From assembly GCF_004114915.1 (NCBI RefSeq), contig NZ_CP022219.1, positions 1,270,501 through 1,334,500 of the forward strand: a DNA stretch of 64,000 nucleotides. The letters are read 5' to 3'. Under the pieces are notes generated by a model that was given only the letters and a program-made list of their open reading frames with translations, was not told the origin of the DNA and searched no databases. This DNA comes from Bradyrhizobium guangxiense (GTDB lineage: Bacteria; Pseudomonadota; Alphaproteobacteria; Rhizobiales; Xanthobacteraceae). Position numbers and translations under genes: made by a program. Positions 10,074 through 19,024 of this stretch are shown here, in pieces (the first letter of the stretch is position 1; every line of letters starts with the position of its first letter).

Positions 10074-11375
10074 TTACCGCACCACTCCCGCCGGCTGGGC
10101 CTGCGCCGTGCCGCCACGCATGCGCGCGAGCAGCTCGGCGGTCGGCCAGGAATCGGCAGGCAGGCCGAACTTGATCTGCATCGCCTTCACCGCAGTCCGG
10201 CTCTGCTGGCCCAGCACGCCGTCGATCTTGCCGACATTGAAGCCGGCGCGCACCAGGAGCTGCTGTAATTCCTTCAGCTCGTTGAACGGCAGCTGCGGTA
10301 CCGGTTGGGCCGGCTTGCGCATGGGCGCCGCGCCCGCAATCCGCGAGGCGAGATAGCCCGCCGTGGTCGAGTAGATCAGCGAGTTGTTCCACTCGGTGTA
10401 GGCCGCGAAATTCGCATAGGCGATGAAGGCCGGCCCAAAGCGCCCCATCGGCAGCAGCACGGAGGCCGGCAGATTGTCGTTTGGTAGCGGCCGTCCGTCG
10501 GGGTAGGTCACCCCTAGCTGCGCCCATGTCGAGCGCGGCTCGCGCACTGTGAGATCGGTCTTCTCCCACGGCAGGTTCGGCGGCACCTTGATCTCCTCCA
10601 GCCACGGCTCGCCGCGCCGCCACTTCAATCCGTTGGCGATGTAGTTTGCGGTCGAGCCGATCACGTCGGCTGGTGAGCGCAACAGGTCGCGCCGTCCGTC
10701 GCCGTCGTAATCGACGGCGTAGTTGACGTAATGCACAGGCAGGAATTGCGTCTGCCCGAGCTCGCCAGCCCAGGAGCCGATCATCTCGTCGGGATAGAGA
10801 TCGCCGCGGTCGATAATCTTCAGTGCGGCGATGGTCTCGTTCACGAACATCTCCGAGCGGCGGCAATCATAGGCCAGCGACACCAGCGACTTCAGTGTCG
10901 GCAGATTGCCCATGTTGGCGCCGAAGTCGCTCTCCAGTCCCCAGAACGCGGCGATCACCGCCGGCGGCACGCCATATTCCTTCTCGGCGCGCGCGAACGC
11001 CGCCGCATATTGCTTGATGTGCTGCTGGCCGTTCTGCATGCGATAGGGCGCGGCCATGCGGCCGGCGAATTCGGTGAAGAGTTGGCCAAACACGCGTTGG
11101 CCGCGGTCGCGGTTGACGATGCCCTGGTCGTAGACGAGATAGGGCGAAGCCTCCGCGATCGCCCGCTGCGACACGCCGGCCGCCACCGCCTGTTGCTTCA
11201 CGTCGGCGAGGAAGCGATCGAAGCTCGCGCCATTGTGGCACGCGGCGGCGCGCGGCGTGGGCGTGGTGGCCTTTGGGGCCGCAGGCCTGGCGGGAGGCGG
11301 CGCGAACTGGGCGGAGGCGGGCTGGACGAGGGCAAGAAGTGTGGCGGCCGCGATCGCAAATCGGGTCAGGAGCAT
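10074..11375 (-). CDS. Lytic murein transglycosylase (MltB-like, SLT_2 plus PG-binding domain)
   Basis: Secreted peptidoglycan-cleaving enzyme, 433 residues. Signal peptide at residues 1-22 (cut after PASA), Pro/Ala-rich linker 24-45, MltB-type transglycosylase domain about 48-350 with catalytic glutamate E148 in WGLESDFG, then a C-terminal peptidoglycan-binding domain (about 358-415, with QQLLVRAGFNVGKIDGVLG). ATG at 11375 was chosen because it begins the signal peptide; an in-frame ATG at 11441 adds 22 residues with no signal character. Periplasmic; produces 1,6-anhydromuramyl ends. Monocistronic by context. Confidence 0.9.
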   Translation of the reverse strand: MLLTRFAIAAATLLALVQPASAQFAPPPARPAAPKATTPTPRAAACHNGASFDRFLADVKQQAVAAGVSQRAIAEASPYLVYDQGIVNRDRGQRVFGQLFTEFAGRMAAPYRMQNGQQHIKQYAAAFARAEKEYGVPPAVIAAFWGLESDFGANMGNLPTLKSLVSLAYDCRRSEMFVNETIAALKIIDRGDLYPDEMIGSWAGELGQTQFLPVHYVNYAVDYDGDGRRDLLRSPADVIGSTANYIANGLKWRRGEPWLEEIKVPPNLPWEKTDLTVREPRSTWAQLGVTYPDGRPLPNDNLPASVLLPMGRFGPAFIAYANFAAYTEWNNSLIYSTTAGYLASRIAGAAPMRKPAQPVPQLPFNELKELQQLLVRAGFNVGKIDGVLGQQSRTAVKAMQIKFGLPADSWPTAELLARMRGGTAQAQPAGVVR

Positions 11376-11451
11376 GAGGTTTCCGCGGGGGGAGGAGACG
11401 CTGGGGATTCCCGCTAAGTTTAGTGGAATGATCGATCTCAAACCATCCCCT

Positions 11452-11531
11452 CGTCATTCCGGGGCGATGCGCAGCATCGAACCCGGAATCTCGAGATTCC
11501 GGGTTCACCCTTCGGGCGCCCGGGAATGACG
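11452..11531. repeat. Palindromic intergenic repeat, class A
   Basis: Arms CGTCATTCC and GGAATGACG with inner CGGAATCTCGAGATTCCG. Class A is the commonest in the window (also at 19591, 28648, 52796, 56081, 60022, 61821). Located between divergent transglycosylase and htpX. Confidence 0.75.
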
Positions 11532-11653
11532 GTGCTTGACCGCGGCTCCGCGACGCACCTTGAAACCTTGCATCCGGGCCGGGGTCATCCCTACCTCATG
11601 TCTGCCGGCCTGCTGGCGCCTTCAGCCTGCCGCAGCCGGCCCAGGAGACGGCC

Positions 11654-12598
11654 ATGAACTATCTTCGTACCGCAATCCTGCTCGCAGGCCTCACCGCCCT
11701 GTTCATGGGCGTCGGCTATCTGATCGGCGGTGCTTCCGGCGCCATGATCGCGCTCGTCATTGCCGCCGCGACCAATCTTTTCACCTACTGGAACTCCGAC
11801 CGCATGGTGCTCTCGATGTACGGCGCCCATGAGGTCGACCGTTCGACCGCGCCGGAGCTGGTCGGGCTGGTCGCCGAGCTTGCAGGCCGTGCGGGCCTGC
11901 CGATGCCGCGCGTGTTCCTGATGGACGAGCCGCAGCCGAACGCGTTCGCGACCGGACGAAACCCGCAAAATGCCGCGGTCGCCGTCACCACCGGCCTGAT
12001 GCGCCAGCTCAGCCGCGAGGAGCTCGCCGGCGTGATCGCGCATGAGCTTGCCCATATCAAGAATCACGACACGCTGCTGATGACGATCACTGCGACCATC
12101 GCGGGCGCGATCTCGATGCTGGCGCAGTTCGGCATGTTCTTCGGCGGCAATCGCGAGAACAACAATGGTCTCGGCATCGTCGGCTCGATCCTGATGATGA
12201 TCCTCGCTCCGCTCGGCGCCATGCTGGTGCAGATGGCGATCAGCCGCACCCGCGAATATGCCGCGGACAATCTCGGTGCCCGCATCGCGGGACAACCGAT
12301 GTGGCTGGCCTCCGCGCTGGTGAAGATCGAGGGTGCCGCGCATCAGGTCCCGAACTACGAGGCCGAGCGAAACCCCGCGACCGCGCACATGTTCATCATC
12401 AATCCGCTGTCCGGTCATGGCGTGGACAATCTGTTCGCGACCCATCCCTCGACGCAGAACCGCATCGCGGCGCTCCGAGAGCTCGCCACCGAGCTCGGCG
12501 CGCGGGTCGCACCATCGGTCGGCGCCAATGAGAACTATCCGCCGGCGAGCCCGTGGGGACGCTCGTCGCGTGGTCCTTCGCCTGGTCCCTGGGGTTGA
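11654..12598 (+). CDS. htpX: Protease HtpX homologue (M48 membrane metalloprotease)
   Basis: 314 residues. Two N-terminal membrane spans (about 5-25 and 28-45), zinc motif HELAH at 130-134, two further hydrophobic segments (about 145-165 and 172-198), then the third zinc ligand region with [12 protein letters not shown]. HtpX is an inner-membrane protease in membrane protein quality control, acting with FtsH. The C-terminal tail ends in a Gly/Pro/Ser-rich segment ([13 protein letters not shown]), common in rhizobial HtpX. Start ATG has GGAGACG just upstream. A second, different M48 protease lies at 58787. Confidence 0.93.
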   Translation: MNYLRTAILLAGLTALFMGVGYLIGGASGAMIALVIAAATNLFTYWNSDRMVLSMYGAHEVDRSTAPELVGLVAELAGRAGLPMPRVFLMDEPQPNAFATGRNPQNAAVAVTTGLMRQLSREELAGVIAHELAHIKNHDTLLMTITATIAGAISMLAQFGMFFGGNRENNNGLGIVGSILMMILAPLGAMLVQMAISRTREYAADNLGARIAGQPMWLASALVKIEGAAHQVPNYEAERNPATAHMFIINPLSGHGVDNLFATHPSTQNRIAALRELATELGARVAPSVGANENYPPASPWGRSSRGPSPGPWG

Positions 12599-12733
12599 CG
12601 GTACCCGTCGGAGATTTGCGTCCGGCTTTGTGACCTGGCGCACACAGGATCGACGGCGCCGGTGTTAACACCCGGCCAGACACTTCCTTCGAAAGGGGAT
12701 GCGTGGCCGGCCAAATGCCGGCCGCCGTCGAAG

Positions 12734-13375
12734 ATGACCAGAACTGCTGTACCATTGCTGATCGTCCTGTGCGTGCTCGTCGGCCTGTCCACGCACATGG
12801 TCGTCAATTGCGGTGACGAGGACGATCCCGATATCTGCTCGGCCGTGATCGGTTTCTCGCCCCTGCGCGGCTCGCTGATCGCATTTGCTTATGAGGGACG
12901 CGGGCGGATCGCGCTGCGTCATGGCGACTTCAAGCGGGCGATCGCCGATTTCGACGAGGCCATTCACCTCAATCCGAACCGTGCGGCGCTCTATCGCGAT
13001 CGCGCGCTCGCACGCCGTCAGAACGGCGACCTCGAGCTCGCCATTGCCGATTACGACGAGGCGATCGCGCATGATCCGAAGCTCGCTGCGCCCTATCACC
13101 AGCGCGGTCTCGCGCTCGCCGCCGCTGGCGATATCGATCGCGCCATCCTGAGCTACAACACCGCGGTCCGCCTCGATCCCAGGGATGCCGAGGCCCGTCT
13201 CGACCGAGGCCTTGCCTTCCTCGCCCGTGGCCAGGCCGACGATGCGCGCGCCGATTTCGAGGCGGCGCTGGCGCTGTCTGCCGGCAAGGACAGCCGCGCC
13301 CGCGAAGCTGCGCGCGCCAAGCTCGCCGAGCTCGCGAGTGCAGAGCCGACGCAGGCGTCAGTGCCGCGAAGGTGA
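12734..13375 (+). CDS. Tetratricopeptide repeat protein with N-terminal membrane anchor
   Basis: 213 residues. N-terminal hydrophobic segment at about 6-25 (signal or anchor), followed by a Cys-containing stretch and three to four TPR units from about residue 55 (GRIALRHGDFKRAIADFDEAI, NGDLELAIADYDEAI, AGDIDRAILSYNTAV and a fourth GQADDARADFEAAL). TPRs mediate protein contacts; likely periplasmic side. ATG 12734 chosen since it places the hydrophobic segment first; the frame continues 24 codons upstream. Partner unknown. Confidence 0.75.
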   Translation: MTRTAVPLLIVLCVLVGLSTHMVVNCGDEDDPDICSAVIGFSPLRGSLIAFAYEGRGRIALRHGDFKRAIADFDEAIHLNPNRAALYRDRALARRQNGDLELAIADYDEAIAHDPKLAAPYHQRGLALAAAGDIDRAILSYNTAVRLDPRDAEARLDRGLAFLARGQADDARADFEAALALSAGKDSRAREAARAKLAELASAEPTQASVPRR

Positions 13376-13387
13376 GGGCGACCCGCC

Positions 13388-13744
13388 TTACTTCGCCTTT
13401 TTCGCTTTCGCCTTCTTGCCCTTGGCGGCCTTCTTCGCCGGCTTCTCGTCCTTCGCCTTCTTCTCGACCTTCACCGCGATCGGCGTGCTGGCGGCAATCC
13501 GCATGGACCGCGCGTAGCTGTCGGCGACGTTGTCGGCGGACATTTGGAGGCGCTTGGCGGCGGCTGTGGCCTGCTCCAGGGTGGCCTTGGCCATCATCTT
13601 GAAGCGGTCGGCGGTCTCCTTGCTCTTGGCCTTGGCCGCGAGGCCGTTGAAGCGATCCCGCCGCTCCTTGGCGCGGGTCATCAGGCCCGTATGCAGCTGT
13701 CTGGCCAGTTGCCGGATCACGACATCCAGGTCGGCGTCCGCCAT
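13388..13744 (-). CDS. Small protein with Lys/Ala-rich (histone H1-like) tail
   Basis: 118 residues. The first about 85 residues are helical and charged, the last about 28 are almost only K, A, E, G (KAAKGKKAKAKKAK). No domain recognised. Such tails are seen in H1-like or nucleoid-associated proteins and in some phasin-like proteins; neither can be claimed. It converges with the TPR gene with 12 bp between stops. Confidence 0.6.
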   Translation of the reverse strand: MADADLDVVIRQLARQLHTGLMTRAKERRDRFNGLAAKAKSKETADRFKMMAKATLEQATAAAKRLQMSADNVADSYARSMRIAASTPIAVKVEKKAKDEKPAKKAAKGKKAKAKKAK

Positions 13745-13860
13745 GTCAGTCTATCCCCTTCGAAAAACGGTATCGATGCGGGCGGGACTATGCAGATCGA
13801 GCCCCGTCTTGGCAATTCCCGCCGGGGCGTCATCCGCAGCTTCTGGCCCGCACAACAAGA

Positions 13861-13890
13861 AAAAGCCGCGCATGTCGCGCGGCTCTTTGG
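13861..13890 (-). terminator. Terminator hairpin downstream of the HExxH protein gene
   Basis: Stem AGCCGCGC / GCGCGGCT (13864-13871 and 13877-13884) with 5-nt loop; read on the minus strand it is followed by a T5 run. Serves the gene ending at 13908. Confidence 0.8.
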
Positions 13891-13907
13891 AACGTTGGGG
13901 CGAGGGC

Positions 13908-14708
13908 TTATTTCAGCGAGGCAACCGGGCCGCTCGACGCCGCTGGCTCGGGGTCGAATCCGAACACGCCGACCAGATATTTGTAATAGTCCGGCATCTT
14001 CTCCTTGAGCGCCTCACGCGACTTCGGGTCGTGGAATTCGCTCTTGCCGGAGAGGAAGATGCTGGCGGTCACGGCGAAGAACTCCATCGGGTTCTTCAGC
14101 GCGTAGGATTCCTTGGGCAGCTGATCCTTGGACTTGGCCAGGGCGTAGTAGGCGATCACGCCCTTGTTGGCGTAGCCGTCCGGCAGCAGCCGCGCATGAT
14201 AGGCATGGAGGAGCTCGTGCAGCAGCACGGCCTCCTTCTCGTAGCGCATCATGTCGGGGCGCAGCATGATCACGCCGAGCCCCGAATCGACCGCGAGGTC
14301 GACGGCGTTCGGATTGGTCCAGCGCTGCTTGTCCGGGTCCCACACCGTCAGCGTCCGCGGGGCAGTGCGGCGAATGTCCGGCGTGACCCGGCCATAGCAT
14401 GCGGTCGCGGCGCCTTCGTCCAGGCAGGCCAGCTCGCTGGCGACGATCGGTACGGTATGGAAGAAGCGCAGCACGCGCGGCGAGAGGCCGGCGCCTTCGA
14501 CGAGATCGATCTGCTGCTTCAGATTGTCGGTCAGCTTGTCGACGTCCTTGCGGTCGGAATTCTCCGACAGGTCGAACATGTAGCCGCGGTAGCTCTGGAA
14601 GCCCGGCGGCAGCGGCTGCGCTGCGTCGGCGTCGAGCGATCCGGCTTGGGACGGACTGGCGAAGAGCGCGCCGACGATGGTTGCGGTCAGCAGCAACGCA
14701 ATGCGCAT
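13908..14708 (-). CDS. Secreted putative zinc metallopeptidase (HExxH...E)
   Basis: 266 residues from ATG 14708. Signal peptide 1-22 (MRIALLLTATIVGALFASPSQA). A zinc-protease motif HELLH is at 164-168 and an aspartate/glutamate-rich helix NPMEFFAVTASIF, with Glu209 41 residues later, could supply the third ligand. The HExxH plus EFFA arrangement recalls the anthrax lethal-factor-like (ATLF) peptidase fold, but I cannot confirm this. Two cysteines (95 and 104) may form a disulfide, fitting a periplasmic or secreted protein. The in-frame upstream ATG at 14750 adds 14 residues and spoils the signal peptide. No neighbour points to a substrate. Confidence 0.7.
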   Translation of the reverse strand: MRIALLLTATIVGALFASPSQAGSLDADAAQPLPPGFQSYRGYMFDLSENSDRKDVDKLTDNLKQQIDLVEGAGLSPRVLRFFHTVPIVASELACLDEGAATACYGRVTPDIRRTAPRTLTVWDPDKQRWTNPNAVDLAVDSGLGVIMLRPDMMRYEKEAVLLHELLHAYHARLLPDGYANKGVIAYYALAKSKDQLPKESYALKNPMEFFAVTASIFLSGKSEFHDPKSREALKEKMPDYYKYLVGVFGFDPEPAASSGPVASLK

Positions 14709-14938
14709 GATGAACCCCCTGATGTCACTTCGCCCGGCAGGATAGGCCACCGTTGTTTGCGAAAAGTGAGTGGGGCAAGACTAAGGCACCGATGTTGAGG
14801 CGTGCTTAACCGCTGGTTGCAGATCGCTGCAATGGATTAGTGCGGGGTTAACCAAGCATGGATCGGCGGCGCACTTCGGCGTAACATCCACTCCGGGCCC
14901 AAGGCCCGGCAATCCAGACAGCCGGAAGGGAGGATGCC

Positions 14939-15232
14939 ATGTATGCCGCCATCCGTCAGGCCAAGGCGAAAAGCGGGAGCGCGGAGGAACTGGCGCGCCG
15001 CATCAAGGACGGCGCCGTTCCGATCATCAGCGACGTGGACGGTTTCCGCGCCTATTACGTCGTCTATGCCGGCGACGACACGGTCACCGCGATCTCGATC
15101 TTCGACAAGTTCGAGCAGGCCGAGGAAGCGAACAAGCGCGCCATCGCCTGGATCGAGCAGGATCTCGGCCCGCTGCTCGCCGGGCACGCGAGCGCCGCGG
15201 CCGGGCCCGTGATCGTGCATACGTTGGCGTAG
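14939..15232 (+). CDS. Small hypothetical protein (ABM-like alpha/beta fold suspected)
   Basis: 97 residues, starts at ATG with AGGGAGG eight bases upstream, so translation is well supported. The central part (YYVVYAGDDTVTAISIFDKFEQAEEANK) resembles small dimeric alpha+beta barrel proteins of the antibiotic-biosynthesis-monooxygenase type found widely in Bradyrhizobium. No catalytic inference is possible. Confidence 0.7.
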   Translation: MYAAIRQAKAKSGSAEELARRIKDGAVPIISDVDGFRAYYVVYAGDDTVTAISIFDKFEQAEEANKRAIAWIEQDLGPLLAGHASAAAGPVIVHTLA

Positions 15233-15288
15233 CGGCGGGGGATTGCCTTCGCCTCTCCCCGCGCGCGGGGAGAGGAAGAACATGCCCC

Positions 15289-16734
15289 TCACAACTCCCG
15301 TGCATTCGAGAATGCGAAGCTCGACACCCTGCGCGTCGTCTCGTCCAGGATCAGCGTGCGCGTGATCGGCGGCTCGGCGCGCTGGGCGCAGTTTTCGCGC
15401 TCGCAGAGGCGGCAATTGACGCCGATCGGCGTGCCTTCGGTCTTCTCCAGATCCATGCCGGCGGCGTAAGTCAGGCGCGCGGCGTGGCGGATTTCGCAGC
15501 CGAGGCCGATGGCAAAGCGCGGTTGCGGCAGCGGGTGCGGCGCGATAGGGCGGCGCACCATCTGCGCGATCGAGAAATAGCGCGTGCCGTCCGACAGCTC
15601 GATCACCTGCTTGAGCAGGCGATCCGGCGTGTCGAAGGTCGAATGCACGTTCCACAACGGACATGTGCCGCCGAATTTCGAGAACGGGAAGGTGCCGGAG
15701 GAGAAGCGCTTCGACACGTTGCCGGCATTGTCGACGCGCAAGAGGAAGAACGGAATGCCGCGCGCGTTCGGCCGCTGCAGCGTGGTGAGGCGGTGGCAGA
15801 CCTGCTCGAAGCCGGAGTTGAAGCGCTGCGCCAGCACGTGAATGTCGTAATTCAGCGCTTCAGCGGCGGCGAGGAAGGCCGCATAGGGCATCAGCACGGC
15901 GGCCGCAAAGTAGTTGCCGAGCGTGATGCGGAACAGCCGGCGCGGCGCGTCGTCGAGCGGGCCTGCGCGGCCGATGATGGTCTCCAGAGCCTGCGCGCAT
16001 TCCCCCAGGCCCAGCTGGAAGGCGAGCTGGAAGGCACGGCCGGGCGGGTCGACCAGTTCGGAGATCAAGAGCTGGCGGCGATGACGGTCGAAACGCCGCA
16101 GCGTCTCGCGCATCACGTCCACGGGCATGATGCGGGTCTGGATCGAATGCTTTTCGCGCAGCCGTGCGGCAAGGGCGGCATAGAGCCCTTCGGCAGGCAC
16201 GTCCAGCTCGTCGCGGAGCGTTTCCGCGGCCTGCTCGAGCTCCGGAAAATAGTTGCGGTTGGCCTCGATCAGCTCGCGCACGCGCTCGACCGGATTGGCT
16301 TCAAAGCGCGTGCCGACGTCGCGGTCGGCCATCTGCGCCGCCGCCAGCGTCTCGCCCTGCCGGGCCTCGGTATAGGCCGCGTAGAGCCGCTGCAGCGCAT
16401 GGGTGACGCCGGGGCAGAGCTCGGCGAGGTCGCGCAGCTCCTGCTTGGGAACATCAATCTGGCGGAACAGGGGATCGGAGAAGATCTCGTTCAGCTCGGC
16501 GAAGAATCGATCCTCGTCGGCGGTGGCGAGGTCGCGCAAATCGAGGTCATAGGTCTCGGCCAGCCGCAGCAGGATCTGCGCGGTCACCGGGCGCTGGTTG
16601 CGCTCGATCAGGTTGACATAGCTTGGCGAGATCCCGAGCCCCTCGGCGATCTGGGTCTGAGACAGCCCCAATTGCTGCCGGATCCTCCGGAAGCGCGGGC
16701 CGACGAACAGTTTCTTGCCGGACTCGGCGGCCAT
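15289..16734 (-). CDS. XRE-family short-chain fatty acyl regulator (RamB/MccR-like)
   Basis: 481 residues. N-terminal helix-turn-helix of Cro/CI type at about 10-66 (QLGLSQTQIAEGLGISPSYVNLIE), middle IrrE/ImmA-like (DUF955) region at about 180-310 whose zinc motif is not preserved, and C-terminal DUF2083 domain (about 320-470) with a Cys cluster (CRLCERENCAQR). This architecture is that of RamB of Corynebacterium and related regulators that sense acyl-CoA esters and control isocitrate lyase, methylcitrate or ethylmalonyl-CoA genes. It is divergent from aceA across 231 bp, strongly suggesting that it controls aceA and itself. Confidence 0.88.
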   Translation of the reverse strand: MAAESGKKLFVGPRFRRIRQQLGLSQTQIAEGLGISPSYVNLIERNQRPVTAQILLRLAETYDLDLRDLATADEDRFFAELNEIFSDPLFRQIDVPKQELRDLAELCPGVTHALQRLYAAYTEARQGETLAAAQMADRDVGTRFEANPVERVRELIEANRNYFPELEQAAETLRDELDVPAEGLYAALAARLREKHSIQTRIMPVDVMRETLRRFDRHRRQLLISELVDPPGRAFQLAFQLGLGECAQALETIIGRAGPLDDAPRRLFRITLGNYFAAAVLMPYAAFLAAAEALNYDIHVLAQRFNSGFEQVCHRLTTLQRPNARGIPFFLLRVDNAGNVSKRFSSGTFPFSKFGGTCPLWNVHSTFDTPDRLLKQVIELSDGTRYFSIAQMVRRPIAPHPLPQPRFAIGLGCEIRHAARLTYAAGMDLEKTEGTPIGVNCRLCERENCAQRAEPPITRTLILDETTRRVSSFAFSNAREL

Positions 16735-16965
16735 GGCTTCAGATCTCCATTTGCATCAAGGACAGTCTTACTGACCTATATTTTTACAAGATTTACAAAA
16801 TAACATCTATTACATGTTCTTATGTTACATGACATCACCAATAAAAAACAAGCCATCTATACGAAGTTTCTGTTTTGGCGTTTAGCTCCTGACACGCATC
16901 TCGCAATGCAGTGTCAAGAATGTCGATGGCAAGCCATCGCCATCGTCAGCGAAAGGATCAGGCAC
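16735..16965. promoter_or_regulatory. AT-rich divergent promoter region of regulator and aceA
   Basis: About 100 bp (16775-16870) is much richer in A+T than the surroundings. It holds two direct repeats: TTTACAA at 16783 and 16792 (9 bp apart) and TTACATG at 16810 and 16825 (15 bp apart). RamB-type regulators bind TTTGCAAA-like sites, so the TTTACAA pair is the best operator candidate. The aceA ribosome-binding site GAAAGGA is at 16951-16957. Confidence 0.55.
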
Positions 16966-18600
16966 ATGAACTACCAGCCCCGCGGCATCAGCACCCTCCA
17001 GGGTCCGTCTTCGTATCTGGACGAGGTCAAGGCGGCCCAGGCGCTCCTCGAGACCCAGCCGACCTGGAACGGCGTGTCGGCCGAGGCCGTCGCGCGCATG
17101 CGCCTGCAGAACCGCTTCAAGACCGGCCTCGACGTTGCCCGCTACACCGCGGCGCTGATGCGGGCCGACATGGCCGCCTATGACAAGGACCCGACCAAGT
17201 ACACCCAGTCGCTGGGGTGCTGGCACGGCTTCATCGCCCAGCAGAAGCTGATCTCGGTCAAGAAGCACTTCGGCGGCAAGACCGACCGCACCTATCTGTA
17301 TCTCTCGGGCTGGATGATCGCGGCGCTGCGCTCTGAGTTCGGTCCGCTGCCCGACCAGTCGATGCACGAGAAGACCTCGGTGCCGGCGCTGATCGAGGAG
17401 CTCTACACCTTCCTGCGTCAGGCGGACTCCCGTGAGCTCAACGACATCTTCCGCCTGCTCGACAAGGCGCGCAAGGAAGGCGACAAGACCCGTGAGCAGG
17501 AGCTGATCGCGAAGATCGACAACTTCCAGACCCATGTCGTCCCCGTCATCGCCGACATCGACGCCGGTTTCGGCAACGCCGAGGCGACCTATCTGCTCGC
17601 CAAGAAGATGATCGAAGCGGGCGCCTGCGCGCTGCAGATCGAGAACCAGGTCTCGGACGAGAAGCAGTGCGGCCACCAGGACGGCAAGGTCACCGTGCCG
17701 CACGAGGTCTTCCTGGCGAAGATCCGCGCCTGCCGCCATGCCTTCCTCGAGCTCGGCATCGAAGACGGCATCATCGTGACCCGCACCGACTCGCTCGGCG
17801 CCGGCCTGACCCAGCAGATCGCCGTCAGCCACAAGCCCGGCGACATCGGCGACCAGTACAACAGCTTCCTCGACTGCGAGGAAGTGACGCCGGAGAACGC
17901 CAGGAACGGCGACGTCATCATCAACCGCAACGGCAAGATGATGCGTCCGAAGCGGCTGCCCTCCAATCTCTACCAGTTCCGCCCCGGCACCGGTGCAGAC
18001 CGCTGCGTGCTGGATTGCATCACCTCGCTGCAGAACGGCGCCGACCTGCTCTGGATCGAGACCGAGAAGCCGCATATCGAGCAGATCGCCAGCATGGTCG
18101 ACCGCATCCGCAAGGTGGTGCCGAACGCCAAGCTCGCCTACAACAACTCGCCGTCGTTCAACTGGACCCTCAACTTCCGTTGGCAGGTCTACGACGCAAT
18201 GAAGGAAGCGGGCCAGGACGTCAGCAAGTACAACCGTGCCGAGCTGATGAAGGCGGAGTACGACGACACGCCGCTGGCGAAGGAGGCCGACGAGCGCATC
18301 CGTACCTTCCAGGCGGATTCGGCCAAGCGCGCCGGCATCTTCCATCACCTGATCACGTTGCCGACCTATCACACGGCGGCGCTCTCGACCGACAATCTCG
18401 CGAAGGAGTATTTCGGCGAGCAGGGCATGCTGGGCTACGTCAAGAACGTCCAGCGCGCCGAGATCCGTCAGGGCATCGCCTGCGTGAAGCACCAGAACAT
18501 GGCCGGCTCCGACATCGGTGACGACCACAAGGAGTACTTCGCCGGCGAAGCAGCCCTCAAGGCGGGCGGCGCCCACAACACGATGAACCAGTTCGGCTAA
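16966..18600 (+). CDS. aceA: Isocitrate lyase
   Basis: Splits isocitrate into glyoxylate and succinate, first step of the glyoxylate shunt, needed for growth on acetate and fatty acids. 544 residues, typical for the longer alphaproteobacterial isocitrate lyases. The catalytic Cys loop reads KQCGH at 233-237 (KKCGH in E. coli), preceded by the Mg-binding ADIDAGFGN at 196-204. The frame is open 48 codons further, but ATG 16966 has an AAAGGA site and yields the family N-terminus. Followed after 30 bp by a DUF4170 gene and a terminator. Confidence 0.97.
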   Translation: MNYQPRGISTLQGPSSYLDEVKAAQALLETQPTWNGVSAEAVARMRLQNRFKTGLDVARYTAALMRADMAAYDKDPTKYTQSLGCWHGFIAQQKLISVKKHFGGKTDRTYLYLSGWMIAALRSEFGPLPDQSMHEKTSVPALIEELYTFLRQADSRELNDIFRLLDKARKEGDKTREQELIAKIDNFQTHVVPVIADIDAGFGNAEATYLLAKKMIEAGACALQIENQVSDEKQCGHQDGKVTVPHEVFLAKIRACRHAFLELGIEDGIIVTRTDSLGAGLTQQIAVSHKPGDIGDQYNSFLDCEEVTPENARNGDVIINRNGKMMRPKRLPSNLYQFRPGTGADRCVLDCITSLQNGADLLWIETEKPHIEQIASMVDRIRKVVPNAKLAYNNSPSFNWTLNFRWQVYDAMKEAGQDVSKYNRAELMKAEYDDTPLAKEADERIRTFQADSAKRAGIFHHLITLPTYHTAALSTDNLAKEYFGEQGMLGYVKNVQRAEIRQGIACVKHQNMAGSDIGDDHKEYFAGEAALKAGGAHNTMNQFG

Positions 18601-18630
18601 CGCATCGCGTCATTCGAGAGGAGACTGACA

Positions 18631-18840
18631 ATGACCAAAGGCAGCAATTTCTGGGTGATCGGCGGCGAGTTCGGCTCGATGAACTTCCACAAGCTCGTGG
18701 AGGGCTCCGCCCAGGTCAAAGGTCCGTTCAAGACCCGCAAGGAAGCCGAGGACTGCTGGAAGGAAGTCTCGGAAGAGAGCCGCCACAAGGCCGGCGTCCG
18801 CTTCTCGATCGTGGAAGAGCCCTCGCGCGTCTCGGCCTGA
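18631..18840 (+). CDS. DUF4170 family small protein
   Basis: 69 residues, starting at ATG with GAGAGGAG about ten bases upstream. The sequence (FWVIGGEF, GPFKTRKEAEDCWKEVSEESR) fits the DUF4170 family, small alphaproteobacterial proteins often next to isocitrate lyase. Probably co-transcribed with aceA (30-bp gap, shared terminator). Function unknown. Confidence 0.85.
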   Translation: MTKGSNFWVIGGEFGSMNFHKLVEGSAQVKGPFKTRKEAEDCWKEVSEESRHKAGVRFSIVEEPSRVSA

Positions 18841-18871
18841 TCGCCCTCATTTAAGAAGACGTCCAAGGACG

Positions 18872-18916
18872 GATGGTCCCATCCAGGCGCTGCCTGGGTG
18901 GGATCGTCTGTTTTTG
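18872..18916 (+). terminator. Terminator of aceA operon
   Basis: Long stem: GATGGTCCCATCCAGGC pairs with GCCTGGGTGGGATCGTC around a GCT loop (18873-18908, a few G:U or mismatched positions), followed by TGTTTTT. Confidence 0.85.
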
Positions 18917-19024
18917 GCACAGGTGAAACGGCTGTGGGCGCCGTAAGTCTCTGGAATTGTAGGCCTTTGCGGAAGGTTTGGTTGCTGATAGGTTAATGGG
19001 GATAAGTCGAGGACGAGGCCGACA

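Noticed and set aside
16882..18576. 564-residue frame antisense to aceA
   Set aside because: Shadow of the conserved isocitrate lyase.
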